Part shown: piece after piece, positions 23,780 through 32,241 of the stretch | How positions within the stretch are numbered: position 1 is the stretch's first letter | How the letters are laid out: each line of letters begins with the position of its first letter | DNA from: Clostridia bacterium | GTDB taxonomy: Bacteria; Bacillota; Clostridia; Christensenellales; Aristaeellaceae | DNA length: 37,281 bases | Assembly (NCBI GenBank): GCA_017476605.1 | Contig: JAFUZM010000357.1 | Coordinates: 1 to 37,281, forward strand | Direction of reading: 5' to 3' | Made by a program: the position numbers and the translations under genes | Notes under the pieces: generated by a model | What the model saw: only the letters and a program-made list of their open reading frames with translations | Database searches by the model: none | What the model was told of the DNA's origin: nothing

Positions 23780-26700
23780 TTATCTTATCCTTGTTTTGAA
23801 AGTCTCATCATCTGTATCTACCCTTAGTGATACAGTCTTTGACATTCCAATCTCGTTATTATCATCGTCATCCACTTCGATCTGGAACTCGATGGTTTCA
23901 ATCTCTTCGTAGTCGATTTCCTCTACATTAGAAACTGTGTAGTCACAATAATCGGAATCCTCTTCTTCCTGACCGATCAGTTCCCACGTCGCATGAGATT
24001 TTCCGTTTACCGTGATTTCACTGATCCAGAACTTTCGATTTTCATCTGAACGGTTCCGGCACCAGATGCGCAGTGTCACTTCCTCTGAAAATGAATCAAA
24101 TTCCACTCCGCAGAAATCGACCAATGCTTCTCCATCATCATAGATCGTTATATCCTCGAACTCCTCATCGTCGGAGTCCTCATCATCTTCATCCTCCAGC
24201 TCGTCTTCATCTTCCTCTGGTTCTTCTTCCCCTGAATCATCATCACTGCTGGATCGTCCCTGGAGAAGCTGGCGGAGCAAGTCAGAAAGGTCAATGGAAG
24301 CACCGCCACTATTGCTATCATCTTCGTCGTCCTCATCATCGACATCAACATAGCAGTTCACACTTTCTGCTGTCTGAACTACTTTATACTCTCCAGCGAT
24401 GTCATCAAGTTCTATAACAACATCGCTGACCTCTTCTATGACGTCTGCGTCATCGTCCATGATGACAAACTGCAGAACGATTTTCTTGACCTCATCAATA
24501 TCATTCTCCTCAAAGAAATCAGAATAGATAGTCAGCTCATCCTGGCTTTCATCATTCACTCCATAAATGTGATAGCCTATTGTAGGCTCCTCATCCATTT
24601 CACTCAGGAATCCGCAATCCTTAGTTTCTAAGCCATTGATCTCACATTTCAGCAGCCGGACACTATCGAGCTTTCGTGTTTTTGCCGTTGTCAGAAGATG
24701 AATCTCTACAACAGATACGGGATCACTGCCCTCAATGTTGATATAGTCCAGATCGATCTTAACCGTCTCACCATCAAAGAGTTCCTGATTTTCTGTATTT
24801 TCAGATGTGGCCTGATAGCATGCATCCAGTCCATCGACTTTTCCTCTGCGGCTAATCACCAGGTTCCGGAACTCCATGAACTCTGCTCTGGTGCACCCGT
24901 CCGCAATGCCGCGGGCAACATTCAGAATATCCCAATCTCTAAGGTCATCACCACTGAGCCAAGCCTCAAAGATCTCTTTATTCAGGCGGAATATCTTTAT
25001 CATTTCACCGCTCTGAAGTCCTCGAGCCATTGACGACATCCACGTATTAAAACGAACTGGCTTTAAAACATCATGTACCGCAGCAAACTTTCCCATAATC
25101 TCTGCTACTACATCCAAGCGTCCCATCTTTGAAAGACGTTCGAAGCAGTGCATGAACTCTTCAGACATCCGATTGATATTCGGCGCCCCGCCTTTTCCTC
25201 TTGGCTTCGGGAAAGTCGTATAGACATCCGCATCTTCCAGTAGCTGCGTAATATACTCATCGGTGTCTTCACTCTTCGGATCAATCTTATATAAGGATTT
25301 CTCCTTCAACTCTGCTGCAGCCTTTTGGGACAGATACGGCATCATCCGGTAGACAAGATGCTTGACAACCTCCCGCATTTCATCGGTAATGTCTTTTTTC
25401 GTATCCCATCGATCTTCTTTGCCATAGGTATACTCATCGATCAGATACATCATGGTCAGCATGTTCTGACGTCCCCAGCCATTCAACTCCTCATAACCTT
25501 CATTGCCCTTGGTTTCAGCCATCATATCGATCAGTTCGATTGCTCTACCAACATCCCCTTTTCGGACACAGGCTGAAATGAGCTCTTTCCGCTTCATATA
25601 CTCCTGCGGGAAATGCTGGAAATAGAATTCTGCGATCTCATCATCCTGTGCAAGGCGATAATCACGCTCAAGCTCCTGATCGACCTCAGGTTCTTCTTCT
25701 GCTTCATCATCTGTAGCGGAATCTCCCAGATCAACACCCAACGCTTTTGCAAGGATTCCGGAGATGTCGATATTCACCGTATGCACATTACCGCCTCTCG
25801 GGCCATGAAGTTCTTCCCGAAGCGCATCCTGAATCAAAGAATACTTTGTGCTGCGCCCTTCATGGACTTTCTCACCGCTCATCAGAAAGTCATGAACATA
25901 TTCTTTGAGTCGGTCCTCTGCCGTGCGCGTATCTACCTCATCATCAAAGCCGACTGCTTTAAGCGCATCCAGATTGCCGCTCTGTTTCTGGATATAGTCC
26001 TTTATAAATTCATGGAAACTTTCATGAGAATCACATCCTACGGTAATGGCAGAGATCTTAGAAAGAGCATCCGCAAATTCTCCGCCGTGTTCACGCATCA
26101 GATCCCGATAGCTCCGCCCATAATGGTCAGTGGAATCCATATAGTCATCATAGAAAGAAGCTCTCATGTAATCGTCAAGTTCACGTTTGACACTGGACCA
26201 GTCAAAGGATTCCTCTGGTGTGCACATTACCGTCTGCGCCAGATATTTTATGAACCTGTCCCAGTCCCCAGATTCAATCCATGCCCAAATATCTCCCTTT
26301 TCAACATCATAAAGGTTGGGCCTGTTGAAATAGTATTCCAGCAGTTCGTCAGTATCTTTTTCAAGATCAACGTAAAACTTCAGCTTGGATTCTTCATAAT
26401 CCTCTTCGTCTTCATTTATGTAATTGTATGGACGTACTTCATCCTCATCACAATCCTGGACATATTCCACCCACTTGTCGCGGAGATCATCTGCATCCAT
26501 GTCATTTCTGGCCGCCCAGAGCAAGTCAAAGAATTCTGTGGGATGTCTGTTCTCCAGGGCAGAATCCAGCAGTTCCTCATAGTTAAATGGTCCGCCAATA
26601 CCATTGATTGCCTTTACAATCTCAACATAAGTGTTAACATCGTCATTCTCTGATTTCCCTAACTCTGTCAGTAATTCCGCTGCCGTGTCCTCATTATCAC

Positions 26701-27196
26701 CACGGGAAATATGATCGGCACAGATTTTTGCAACATTACCAGCAACCGTAGAAATATCGGGATGGCCAGAGTTTATCCCACCGAATTTATCATAAAAATA
26801 CTCGACACAAACCATTGCTCCGGCTACATCTTCAGAAGCAATATATCCCCGCATCAATGTGTCCAGGCATCTCCAGAGAGTACCACCATCGTAGCCATAC
26901 ATGATCATCATCTGGAGCCGCTCCGGATTCATAGCCAGAAATGCTGTGGCGTCCTCCGGCTTCATACGGTCAGTAAGCTTGTTGAATACCTGTGCGATAT
27001 AGAACTTTGAAAAAGTAATATCATCAGCAACATTCAAATCAACAATATATTGCCACATCTGATCCGCTTCATCGGGATCAATCGCATATGCAGAGGAGAG
27101 TATATCCCCCAACTCATTAAGTTTTTTTGATGCCCTCGGTTTATGATCCTTGATAGCATCATATCTCTCCTGTATTTCACTCCAATCTTTGATCAT
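23780..27196 (-). CDS. Giant acidic protein of unknown function
   Basis: A 1138-residue soluble protein of no recognised family and the largest acidic protein of the window. Residues 1 to about 780 look helical and repeat-like (Trp/Tyr/Asp-rich helices, for example DLLWAARNDMDADDLRDKW), suggesting a TPR/HEAT-like scaffold. Residues about 790-1138 are beta-rich, as if two related beta-sandwich modules (ELTIYSDFFEENDIDEV; ISEITVNGKSHATWEL) flank a strongly acidic low-complexity stretch (about 949-1015). There are no transmembrane segments, no signal and no catalytic motif. It sits between the TerY-C-like zinc protein and the sacsin-like ATPase, 26 and 19 bases away. A phospho-regulated scaffold is a reasonable guess only. 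Confidence 0.7.
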   Translation of the reverse strand: MIKDWSEIQERYDAIKDHKPRASKKLNELGDILSSAYAIDPDEADQMWQYIVDLNVADDITFSKFYIAQVFNKLTDRMKPEDATAFLAMNPERLQMMIMYGYDGGTLWRCLDTLMRGYIASEDVAGAMVCVEYFYDKFGGINSGHPDISTVAGNVAKICADHISRGDNEDTAAELLTELGKSENDDVNTYVEIVKAINGIGGPFNYEELLDSALENRHPTEFFDLLWAARNDMDADDLRDKWVEYVQDCDEDEVRPYNYINEDEEDYEESKLKFYVDLEKDTDELLEYYFNRPNLYDVEKGDIWAWIESGDWDRFIKYLAQTVMCTPEESFDWSSVKRELDDYMRASFYDDYMDSTDHYGRSYRDLMREHGGEFADALSKISAITVGCDSHESFHEFIKDYIQKQSGNLDALKAVGFDDEVDTRTAEDRLKEYVHDFLMSGEKVHEGRSTKYSLIQDALREELHGPRGGNVHTVNIDISGILAKALGVDLGDSATDDEAEEEPEVDQELERDYRLAQDDEIAEFYFQHFPQEYMKRKELISACVRKGDVGRAIELIDMMAETKGNEGYEELNGWGRQNMLTMMYLIDEYTYGKEDRWDTKKDITDEMREVVKHLVYRMMPYLSQKAAAELKEKSLYKIDPKSEDTDEYITQLLEDADVYTTFPKPRGKGGAPNINRMSEEFMHCFERLSKMGRLDVVAEIMGKFAAVHDVLKPVRFNTWMSSMARGLQSGEMIKIFRLNKEIFEAWLSGDDLRDWDILNVARGIADGCTRAEFMEFRNLVISRRGKVDGLDACYQATSENTENQELFDGETVKIDLDYINIEGSDPVSVVEIHLLTTAKTRKLDSVRLLKCEINGLETKDCGFLSEMDEEPTIGYHIYGVNDESQDELTIYSDFFEENDIDEVKKIVLQFVIMDDDADVIEEVSDVVIELDDIAGEYKVVQTAESVNCYVDVDDEDDEDDSNSGGASIDLSDLLRQLLQGRSSSDDDSGEEEPEEDEDELEDEDDEDSDDEEFEDITIYDDGEALVDFCGVEFDSFSEEVTLRIWCRNRSDENRKFWISEITVNGKSHATWELIGQEEEDSDYCDYTVSNVEEIDYEEIETIEFQIEVDDDDNNEIGMSKTVSLRVDTDDETFKTRIR

Positions 27197-27222
27197 TACA
27201 GCATAGCCTCCCTTGTCTTTCC

Positions 27223-27621
27223 TTATCTGTCACCACCAGACTGTACACCGGCACCATCATAATCTGTAAGCCGTCCAGTACTTCCACACCATTCACAGGT
27301 AAAATAATCACCTGATATAATCTGGCAATTCAGCTTTTTACAGCTATCGCAAACTACAAATACTTTTACTCCGCAATATGGACATCCATTGTATTCTGCC
27401 GTATGTCCCAGATTGCCTTTCAGGATGGTAGCATCGTATCCTTCTCTTTTTGCGGAATCCGCTGAAATAGGAAAAGCCCAGGTGCAGTTCCAGCCTCCCT
27501 GAGCTTTCTCCATTCTGACACCATATATCTTCTTGGATTCTCCACATTTACAAAGTGCAATACGAGCTTCCGGTTCCCGATTAATCTTAACAAAACCCGT
27601 TTCCCGGACGTTTTCGCTCAT
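27223..27621 (-). CDS. TerY-C-like zinc-binding protein
   Basis: A 132-residue protein with two or three zinc sites: CKCGESKK near the start, then GCPYCGVKVFVVCDSCKKLNC, then CEWCGSTG. The pattern and the neighbouring VWA, PP2C and kinase genes fit the TerY-C metal-binding domain that accompanies TerY proteins, usually as a C-terminal part of the VWA protein. Here it is a separate gene. The middle contains a W-rich beta segment (WNCTWAFPISADSAKREGY). GGGAGG stands ahead of the ATG at 27621. It could deliver a bound partner to the phosphorylation triad. Confidence 0.75.
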   Translation of the reverse strand: MSENVRETGFVKINREPEARIALCKCGESKKIYGVRMEKAQGGWNCTWAFPISADSAKREGYDATILKGNLGHTAEYNGCPYCGVKVFVVCDSCKKLNCQIISGDYFTCEWCGSTGRLTDYDGAGVQSGGDR

Positions 27622-27635
27622 TGAAGCCTCCCAAG

Positions 27636-28454
27636 TTATTGAACATAAACAAGAACCAGCGTGATGTCGTCTCCGCAGCCCAGGGCACTGGTTTCCTCAA
27701 GCCACTTCCCAAGATTGCCGCAGACAGTCTCAAATCCATGTTCTGCTATCATGTCATAGTAGTCCCGGCAGGTCTTCTGATGGTCTTCTTCCGTCACGTA
27801 GCTGTTGACAAAACCATCAGTAGAAAGCATATACAGATATGGAGTACCAGCCTCCTCGTCTTTTCTGCGGATCACAGAGACCGCCGATCTCCATGCGTCC
27901 AGTTTGGACAATGAATGTGTTTCCGTTCCAAGGATCTTTTCGGTCTCTACCACTGGTGAAATCGTATCTTTATCGACCAGTACAATATCGCCGTCCCCAA
28001 TCTGGAAAGCAAAAATGAATGTTTTCGTGATCAGGAGCCCCAGCAGAGTAGTCCCATAAAGACGGTATACCTCTTTCCATTTGACGGAACCGTCTTCATC
28101 CAGGGGTTTTTCCTCCTTCGATTTATTAAAAGACTCTCGCACCCGACGCTGCCATTCCTCACAGATTTCCTGCGAGAAACGAAGTGCTCCATCCCTGTTG
28201 AGGTAGGTCACAAGATCGTCCAATGAATCAGCATAGTTCTGCATATAATTGCCCATCACTGAGCAGAAAACATTCACAGCAATCGTCGATCCATTTTTGC
28301 TTTTCGGGCTTTTTTCACTTCCGTGGCCATCGGCTACAGCCACGATCGAAAGATCCGGAGAGATTTCTTCAATCCTGAAACTATCCTGGCACGGCATTCC
28401 GCTTCTTACGTGGGAAGCTCCCTTAACGCTTTTTCCATATATCAAACGTGCCAT
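27636..28454 (-). CDS. PP2C-family protein phosphatase of the TerY-P triad
   Basis: Metal-dependent Ser/Thr phosphatase of 272 residues. The metal-binding acids are visible: D24 in PCQDSF, ADGHGSEKS (Asp42-Gly45), the IGDGDIVLV strand, LSTDGFVNS and the closing GCGDDITLVLV. The expected role is to reverse phosphorylation by the kinase encoded just upstream in the operon. It shows no membrane segment and no sensor domain, so it is soluble. AAAGGAG precedes the ATG. It is 12 bases behind the VWA gene, and the order kinase, VWA, PP2C matches the known TerY-phosphorylation triad. Confidence 0.92.
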   Translation of the reverse strand: MARLIYGKSVKGASHVRSGMPCQDSFRIEEISPDLSIVAVADGHGSEKSPKSKNGSTIAVNVFCSVMGNYMQNYADSLDDLVTYLNRDGALRFSQEICEEWQRRVRESFNKSKEEKPLDEDGSVKWKEVYRLYGTTLLGLLITKTFIFAFQIGDGDIVLVDKDTISPVVETEKILGTETHSLSKLDAWRSAVSVIRRKDEEAGTPYLYMLSTDGFVNSYVTEEDHQKTCRDYYDMIAEHGFETVCGNLGKWLEETSALGCGDDITLVLVYVQ

Positions 28455-28466
28455 TCGCCTTCTCCT

Positions 28467-29228
28467 TTACCAAACTGCACCCTCATCAAAATCATCCGGA
28501 TTCGGAATGTTATTCATATCCAGAATGAGCGGCGCACCACCACCATTACCGCCATCCGCAAACGGATCTCCGGCCGGTGTACTTCCACCGTCACCAGCAG
28601 GGGCAGACTGAACCGGCTTGCTGGCCGGAGCAGAAACCATGGAGGCGGTTGTAGATGCCCATTTGATCATCTTCGTGAGCGCTGTCGCATTATTTGCCTG
28701 CAAAACCAGCTCTTTGTTACCAGTGAAATCCACCAGGACTTCATCATCCGCATCCTGGCCAATAGAAATAGCAATTTTCACTGCCTTTCGGAACCAAGGC
28801 ATGGTCTTTAGCTTATCAAGTCCCTTTTTATAGTCATCTGTGGGTTGTCCGTCAGACAAGAGAACCAGTACCGGCGGAAGCGCGCGGGAAGGCATGGGCG
28901 GAATGGAAAGCTGTGCTGCAAGCAGTTCGAATGCCTTTCCCATATCCGTAACACCATTCGCGTCCAGATCGTCCCATGCATAATTCTCGACCGGAACCGG
29001 ATTGGGTGTCAGCCACGTGGCCCCTGTCGAAAAGCTGAGTGTCCGAACAAGCAGCTGAGCATTCGGATTATTCTCTGCGGCCGAGGCCATCTCCGGAATA
29101 CAGGTCTGGATTGCATTATTGACCGTTCCGATCTTTTCTCCGTACATTGAGCCGGAGCAATCTACCATCCAGAAAAAGTGCAGCGGTCTGCTGGCAAGTT
29201 CTCCACCGGGTCTTCTTAATTCTTCCAT
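28467..29228 (-). CDS. TerY-like VWA domain protein
   Basis: A 253-residue von Willebrand factor A protein. The MIDAS metal site is complete: DCSGS (Asp23, Ser25, Ser27), the Thr of GVTDMGKAF, and the SDGQPTDD loop. It matches TerY of tellurite-resistance-like operons, acting as a metal-dependent adaptor in a kinase-phosphatase circuit. After the fold (about residue 195) there is a Pro/Gly/Ala-rich disordered tail ending in an acidic DDFDEGAVW, a possible docking or phosphorylation region. The ATG at 29228 is used because AGGAGG lies 8 bases away; the GTG one codon upstream is less likely. Soluble. Confidence 0.9.
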   Translation of the reverse strand: MEELRRPGGELASRPLHFFWMVDCSGSMYGEKIGTVNNAIQTCIPEMASAAENNPNAQLLVRTLSFSTGATWLTPNPVPVENYAWDDLDANGVTDMGKAFELLAAQLSIPPMPSRALPPVLVLLSDGQPTDDYKKGLDKLKTMPWFRKAVKIAISIGQDADDEVLVDFTGNKELVLQANNATALTKMIKWASTTASMVSAPASKPVQSAPAGDGGSTPAGDPFADGGNGGGAPLILDMNNIPNPDDFDEGAVW

Positions 29229-29261
29229 CACTTGTACCTCCTTGTACCTGGATTCTCTTTA

Positions 29262-30563
29262 TTATCTGAATTCACCAACTGCATCGGTGAAATGAATTTT
29301 GACTCCTGCTGCGATACCGGCAGTCCGGCCAACCTCGATTGGAATCTGCGTGCCATCCGCCTTCTCATAGGTCCAGTTCACTTTATCTTCATTCCGTATA
29401 CCCCAAAGGTTAGGATTCTTCGGATTCTGAACCACCGATCCGACATAAGTATCCATGTCGTAATCGCCATAAACATGATGGTGTGTGAGTCTGGAATTCT
29501 GGTTCAGAAGCACCACATTCTTTCCTATCACAATCTTCACCGGTACCTGCATGGTATTCTGGCAATTCCAGCAGGTATGTGCTGCTCCAGATTTCTCAAG
29601 ATCCATATCGTAGAAGACTCTAGCCCCACACTTCGGACACTGCATCGTCCCACTCATCATATTGGCGAACAGATCCATCCACTGCGGCTCCGTAATCCGC
29701 TTATTAGGGGACGTCAGGCCTTCCGTGAACGCCTTTGTAAACATCTGTCGAAGTTTTTCAGGATAAATCGGCCAGTAGATCAATGCGTTGTCCTGATACC
29801 CTTTTACCGGACGATTGGTCTTGTTATTCGGGTCAAAGATAAACACCGGATTGGTTCCGTAGAGCTTCACCCGGGCTGCCATGTCCATACACTTAATACT
29901 TGCTTCCAGCTTTCCATCCAGCGGATGGTTCACCATGAAGAGATAGAATAGCAATACGGACAGAGAATACAAGTCTGTGTTTCTGGAAGGCTTCGACTCT
30001 CCACGTACAATTTCCGGAGCCATAAATCCAGGCGTTCCCAGAATGTCTCCCGGCTTGCTTCCTTCAAAAGAAACGTTGTCGTTATCGCAGATCAGGACAT
30101 CACCGGTATTCTCATCAAAGAACAGGTTTCCAAAGGAGATATCCTGGTACTTAGCTCCCATCGCATGGAGCTTCTGATATCCTTTTGCCGCATTATAGGC
30201 TGTTCTACAGAGTGTATAAAACGTCGGCTGCGCCTTATTCTTCATCAAGTCTACAATGCTTTTGTAGTTCTTCGGCCTCAGTGCCATGATATAGCCGAAC
30301 ACTTCACTCTGCTGCGGAGCAACAAGTTCCATGGGCCAAAGAAAAGACTTATCCGGGCTTCCTTTGGCAATGATCGTCTCAAGCGATTTCTTCTGCCGTG
30401 ACGTTGCACTTCCCTTAAAGTACCACTTCAGGGCATAATGGCTGCCACCGGATTCCACGTCATAGACCTCACCCTGTCCGCCGGCACCAAGCAGGCTCTT
30501 CACTGTATATTTTGTACCACTCTCCGAAGTGAGTATGGTTCCTGTCTTTAACTCGCCATCCAT
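29262..30563 (-). CDS. Ser/Thr protein kinase with zinc ribbon (TerY-P triad)
   Basis: A 433-residue eukaryotic-like kinase. The Gly-rich loop is GAGGQGEVY, the ATP-anchoring Lys46 is in YALKWYF, and the catalytic loop YQDISFGNLFF gives Asp141 and Asn146. The DFG motif is replaced by DND (Asp160 kept), and GFMAPEIV follows. The His-Arg before the catalytic Asp is replaced by Tyr-Gln, as in the kinase groups tied to VWA/PP2C triads. A Cys4 zinc ribbon (CPKCGARVF, CWNCQNT) and a beta-rich domain of about 90 residues follow. No membrane segment. Its ATG shares one base with the preceding stop codon (TGATG), so translation is coupled. Confidence 0.9.
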   Translation of the reverse strand: MDGELKTGTILTSESGTKYTVKSLLGAGGQGEVYDVESGGSHYALKWYFKGSATSRQKKSLETIIAKGSPDKSFLWPMELVAPQQSEVFGYIMALRPKNYKSIVDLMKNKAQPTFYTLCRTAYNAAKGYQKLHAMGAKYQDISFGNLFFDENTGDVLICDNDNVSFEGSKPGDILGTPGFMAPEIVRGESKPSRNTDLYSLSVLLFYLFMVNHPLDGKLEASIKCMDMAARVKLYGTNPVFIFDPNNKTNRPVKGYQDNALIYWPIYPEKLRQMFTKAFTEGLTSPNKRITEPQWMDLFANMMSGTMQCPKCGARVFYDMDLEKSGAAHTCWNCQNTMQVPVKIVIGKNVVLLNQNSRLTHHHVYGDYDMDTYVGSVVQNPKNPNLWGIRNEDKVNWTYEKADGTQIPIEVGRTAGIAAGVKIHFTDAVGEFR

Positions 30564-31069
30564 CAGTATGAACTCCTCCTCTGTTTGATCAGCTGAATCG
30601 TCTGGTTCACAACAGCTCCATCCTGGAGCAGCAATGTATAAGACTTATTTCCAAATTGAAGCTCTATCCCATTACTGTAGGGGACGAATGCCGTCAGATA
30701 TTTAAAGCTTTTATCGAACCCGTTTTCCTTTGCCTGGAAAATGATTCTCTGATTGGTTATATAGAGAACGCCTGCATGAAAAACATTCTCCTGCCTTTCT
30801 ATCGGCTTCCCCCGGCCATAATTCACACGGTTTCCCTTAAACAGTCCCGGTGTACTCAGACCGATATGTTCATACGTCTTGGTGGTCTTCACTTCCATAT
30901 TCATTGCTTTGTCAATGAAGTGAATTCTTTCGCCCTTCTTCGGAAAGATCGTATCGGCGTTCAGAATTGGAAGGCGGCCCGCCATGATTTCCTGTTTTGC
31001 CGCAGCCGGCAAGATACTGGTAACCGTCGGCAGCTGCTTGTTGCCGAACAGTGCATCAAAGAATCCCAT
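30563..31069 (-). CDS. Small PH/GRAM-like domain protein
   Basis: A 168-residue protein from the ATG at 31069, which has a strong AGGAAGGAGGAG site; upstream in-frame starts lack one. The core (HAGVLYITNQRIIFQAKENGFD, then SFKYLTAFVPYSNGIELQFG) has the look of bacterial PH-like and GRAM domains, which bind lipids or peptides. The first 60 residues contain an amphipathic MGFFDALFGNKQ start that could touch membranes. It is coupled to the kinase gene and 68 bases behind the LRR gene, with the repeated hairpin motif in the gap. It may place the kinase on a membrane or partner. Fold call moderate. Confidence 0.72.
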   Translation of the reverse strand: MGFFDALFGNKQLPTVTSILPAAAKQEIMAGRLPILNADTIFPKKGERIHFIDKAMNMEVKTTKTYEHIGLSTPGLFKGNRVNYGRGKPIERQENVFHAGVLYITNQRIIFQAKENGFDKSFKYLTAFVPYSNGIELQFGNKSYTLLLQDGAVVNQTIQLIKQRRSSY

Positions 31070-31116
31070 GCTCTCCTCCTTCCTGCTCCATGATAACTTG
31101 AATTTTTGCCTGCGTG

Positions 31117-31133
31117 GTCGCATAGCAGGCGAC
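31117..31133. repeat. Hairpin copy B of the repeated intergenic motif
   Basis: On the minus strand GTCGCCTGCTATGCGAC, matching copy A at 16803-16819 in 16 of 17 bases but in opposite orientation. An alternative stem is possible: GCCTGC at 31113-31108 and its complement at 31130-31125 exclude the first stem. The copy lies in the 68-base gap between the LRR stop and the PH/GRAM ribosome binding site. Confidence 0.6.
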
Positions 31134-31137
31134 ACGG

Positions 31138-32223
31138 TCAAATAAGTTGATATTTAAATCTATGTGAGCGGGCATACTGCTCCGCATAGGTTCCAAAAGA
31201 GCACTGGATGATGAACATCTTATTGGTTCCATCGAAAGCGGTTTCGCCAATTTTTTCAACCGAATCCGGAATCGTTATAATATCCAGTGCGGAACACCCC
31301 TTGAAAGCACGTTCCCCGATTTCTCTCAGGCTCTCTGAAAAATCTATCTTTTTCAGTTGCGTGCATCCTTCAAACATACCGTCAGCAATACGGTCAATAT
31401 TTGCAGGGATCTTGATCTTGTCCATCTCAGTACAGCCTGCAAAGGCTTCCGATCCGATATAGTAGACTGATTTGGGGAATACGATCGTTTTCAGGCCAGT
31501 ATTCTTAAATGCCGCACTTCCGATCCGCTCCAACCGCTCCGTCAGAGTAATCCGTTTCAGATTTCCGCATCCTTCAAAAGCACTGTCTCCAATCTCCATA
31601 AGGGTATAAGGCATCACTACCTGATGCAGCCGTTCATTCTGAAAGAAAGCACGTTTTCCGATATACTGGTATCCTTCAGTGACAATAACTTCTTCAATAC
31701 CTTTGTTTTCAAAAAGACCTTCCCCAACCTCAATTACCGGTTTACCAGCATTTCTGTTCTGAAAGATGACAGTATGGCTGGTATCGCCTGAAAAGCCGCA
31801 AACGGCCTGCCCTTGTCCTTGCATGCTGTTCCTGTAATGGAATAGATCTCCATACTTCTTTGTAGATGGCTGTTCCGGCGCGATTGCCGGGGTTTTTCCA
31901 CTCTGAATGCCTATCTCGCACTCTTTCCCCAGGATATTTTTTCCATAGCAAACACACCAGACTGAAACTACCCAATCTGCGTTCACTCTGCTCAGTCCAT
32001 AATCATCTGTCAGCTGTTTTACAAAGCGGTAGGCAAAGGCATTATTGATCCGTCCTGTACTCTGGATCTGTTGGACAATACCAATCTCATATGCCATAAG
32101 CATCAGATTGATTGTCCTTGCCTCCTGAGGAAAAAAGTCCTTTATGAGACCTGTGAACTTCTTTTTATCCTCTACCGCATCTCCATACCGGCGAAGCATG
32201 GATTCAAAGTCTTTTTCAAACAA
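31138..32223 (-). CDS. Cytosolic leucine-rich-repeat protein with N-terminal adaptor domain
   Basis: A 361-residue protein. Residues 1-104 are homologous without gaps to the N-terminus of the helicase at 16872-20420. After a linker come about seven BspA-type (LRR_5) repeats, roughly 180-345, with units such as EIGDSAFEGCGNLKRI and IGSEAFAGCTEMDKI. BspA proteins are usually secreted, but this one has no signal peptide, so the repeats probably form an intracellular recognition surface. The start is taken as TTG at 32223, since the nearby ATG runs into a stop within a few codons; AGAAGGGAA lies upstream at a somewhat long distance. It is 18 bases behind the BrxL-like gene. Confidence 0.85.
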   Translation of the reverse strand: MFEKDFESMLRRYGDAVEDKKKFTGLIKDFFPQEARTINLMLMAYEIGIVQQIQSTGRINNAFAYRFVKQLTDDYGLSRVNADWVVSVWCVCYGKNILGKECEIGIQSGKTPAIAPEQPSTKKYGDLFHYRNSMQGQGQAVCGFSGDTSHTVIFQNRNAGKPVIEVGEGLFENKGIEEVIVTEGYQYIGKRAFFQNERLHQVVMPYTLMEIGDSAFEGCGNLKRITLTERLERIGSAAFKNTGLKTIVFPKSVYYIGSEAFAGCTEMDKIKIPANIDRIADGMFEGCTQLKKIDFSESLREIGERAFKGCSALDIITIPDSVEKIGETAFDGTNKMFIIQCSFGTYAEQYARSHRFKYQLI

Positions 32224-32241
32224 GGTTTATCATTCCCTTCT

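Noticed and set aside
25613-26653. 346-codon open frame on the plus strand
   Set aside because: It is antisense to the large acidic protein gene. Long antisense frames arise easily opposite acidic codons; no ribosome binding site or family match is seen.
31180-31690. Tandem DNA repeats in the LRR gene
   Set aside because: The repetition is at protein level (about 23 residues per unit) and is explained by the LRR_5 fold; the DNA copies are well diverged.
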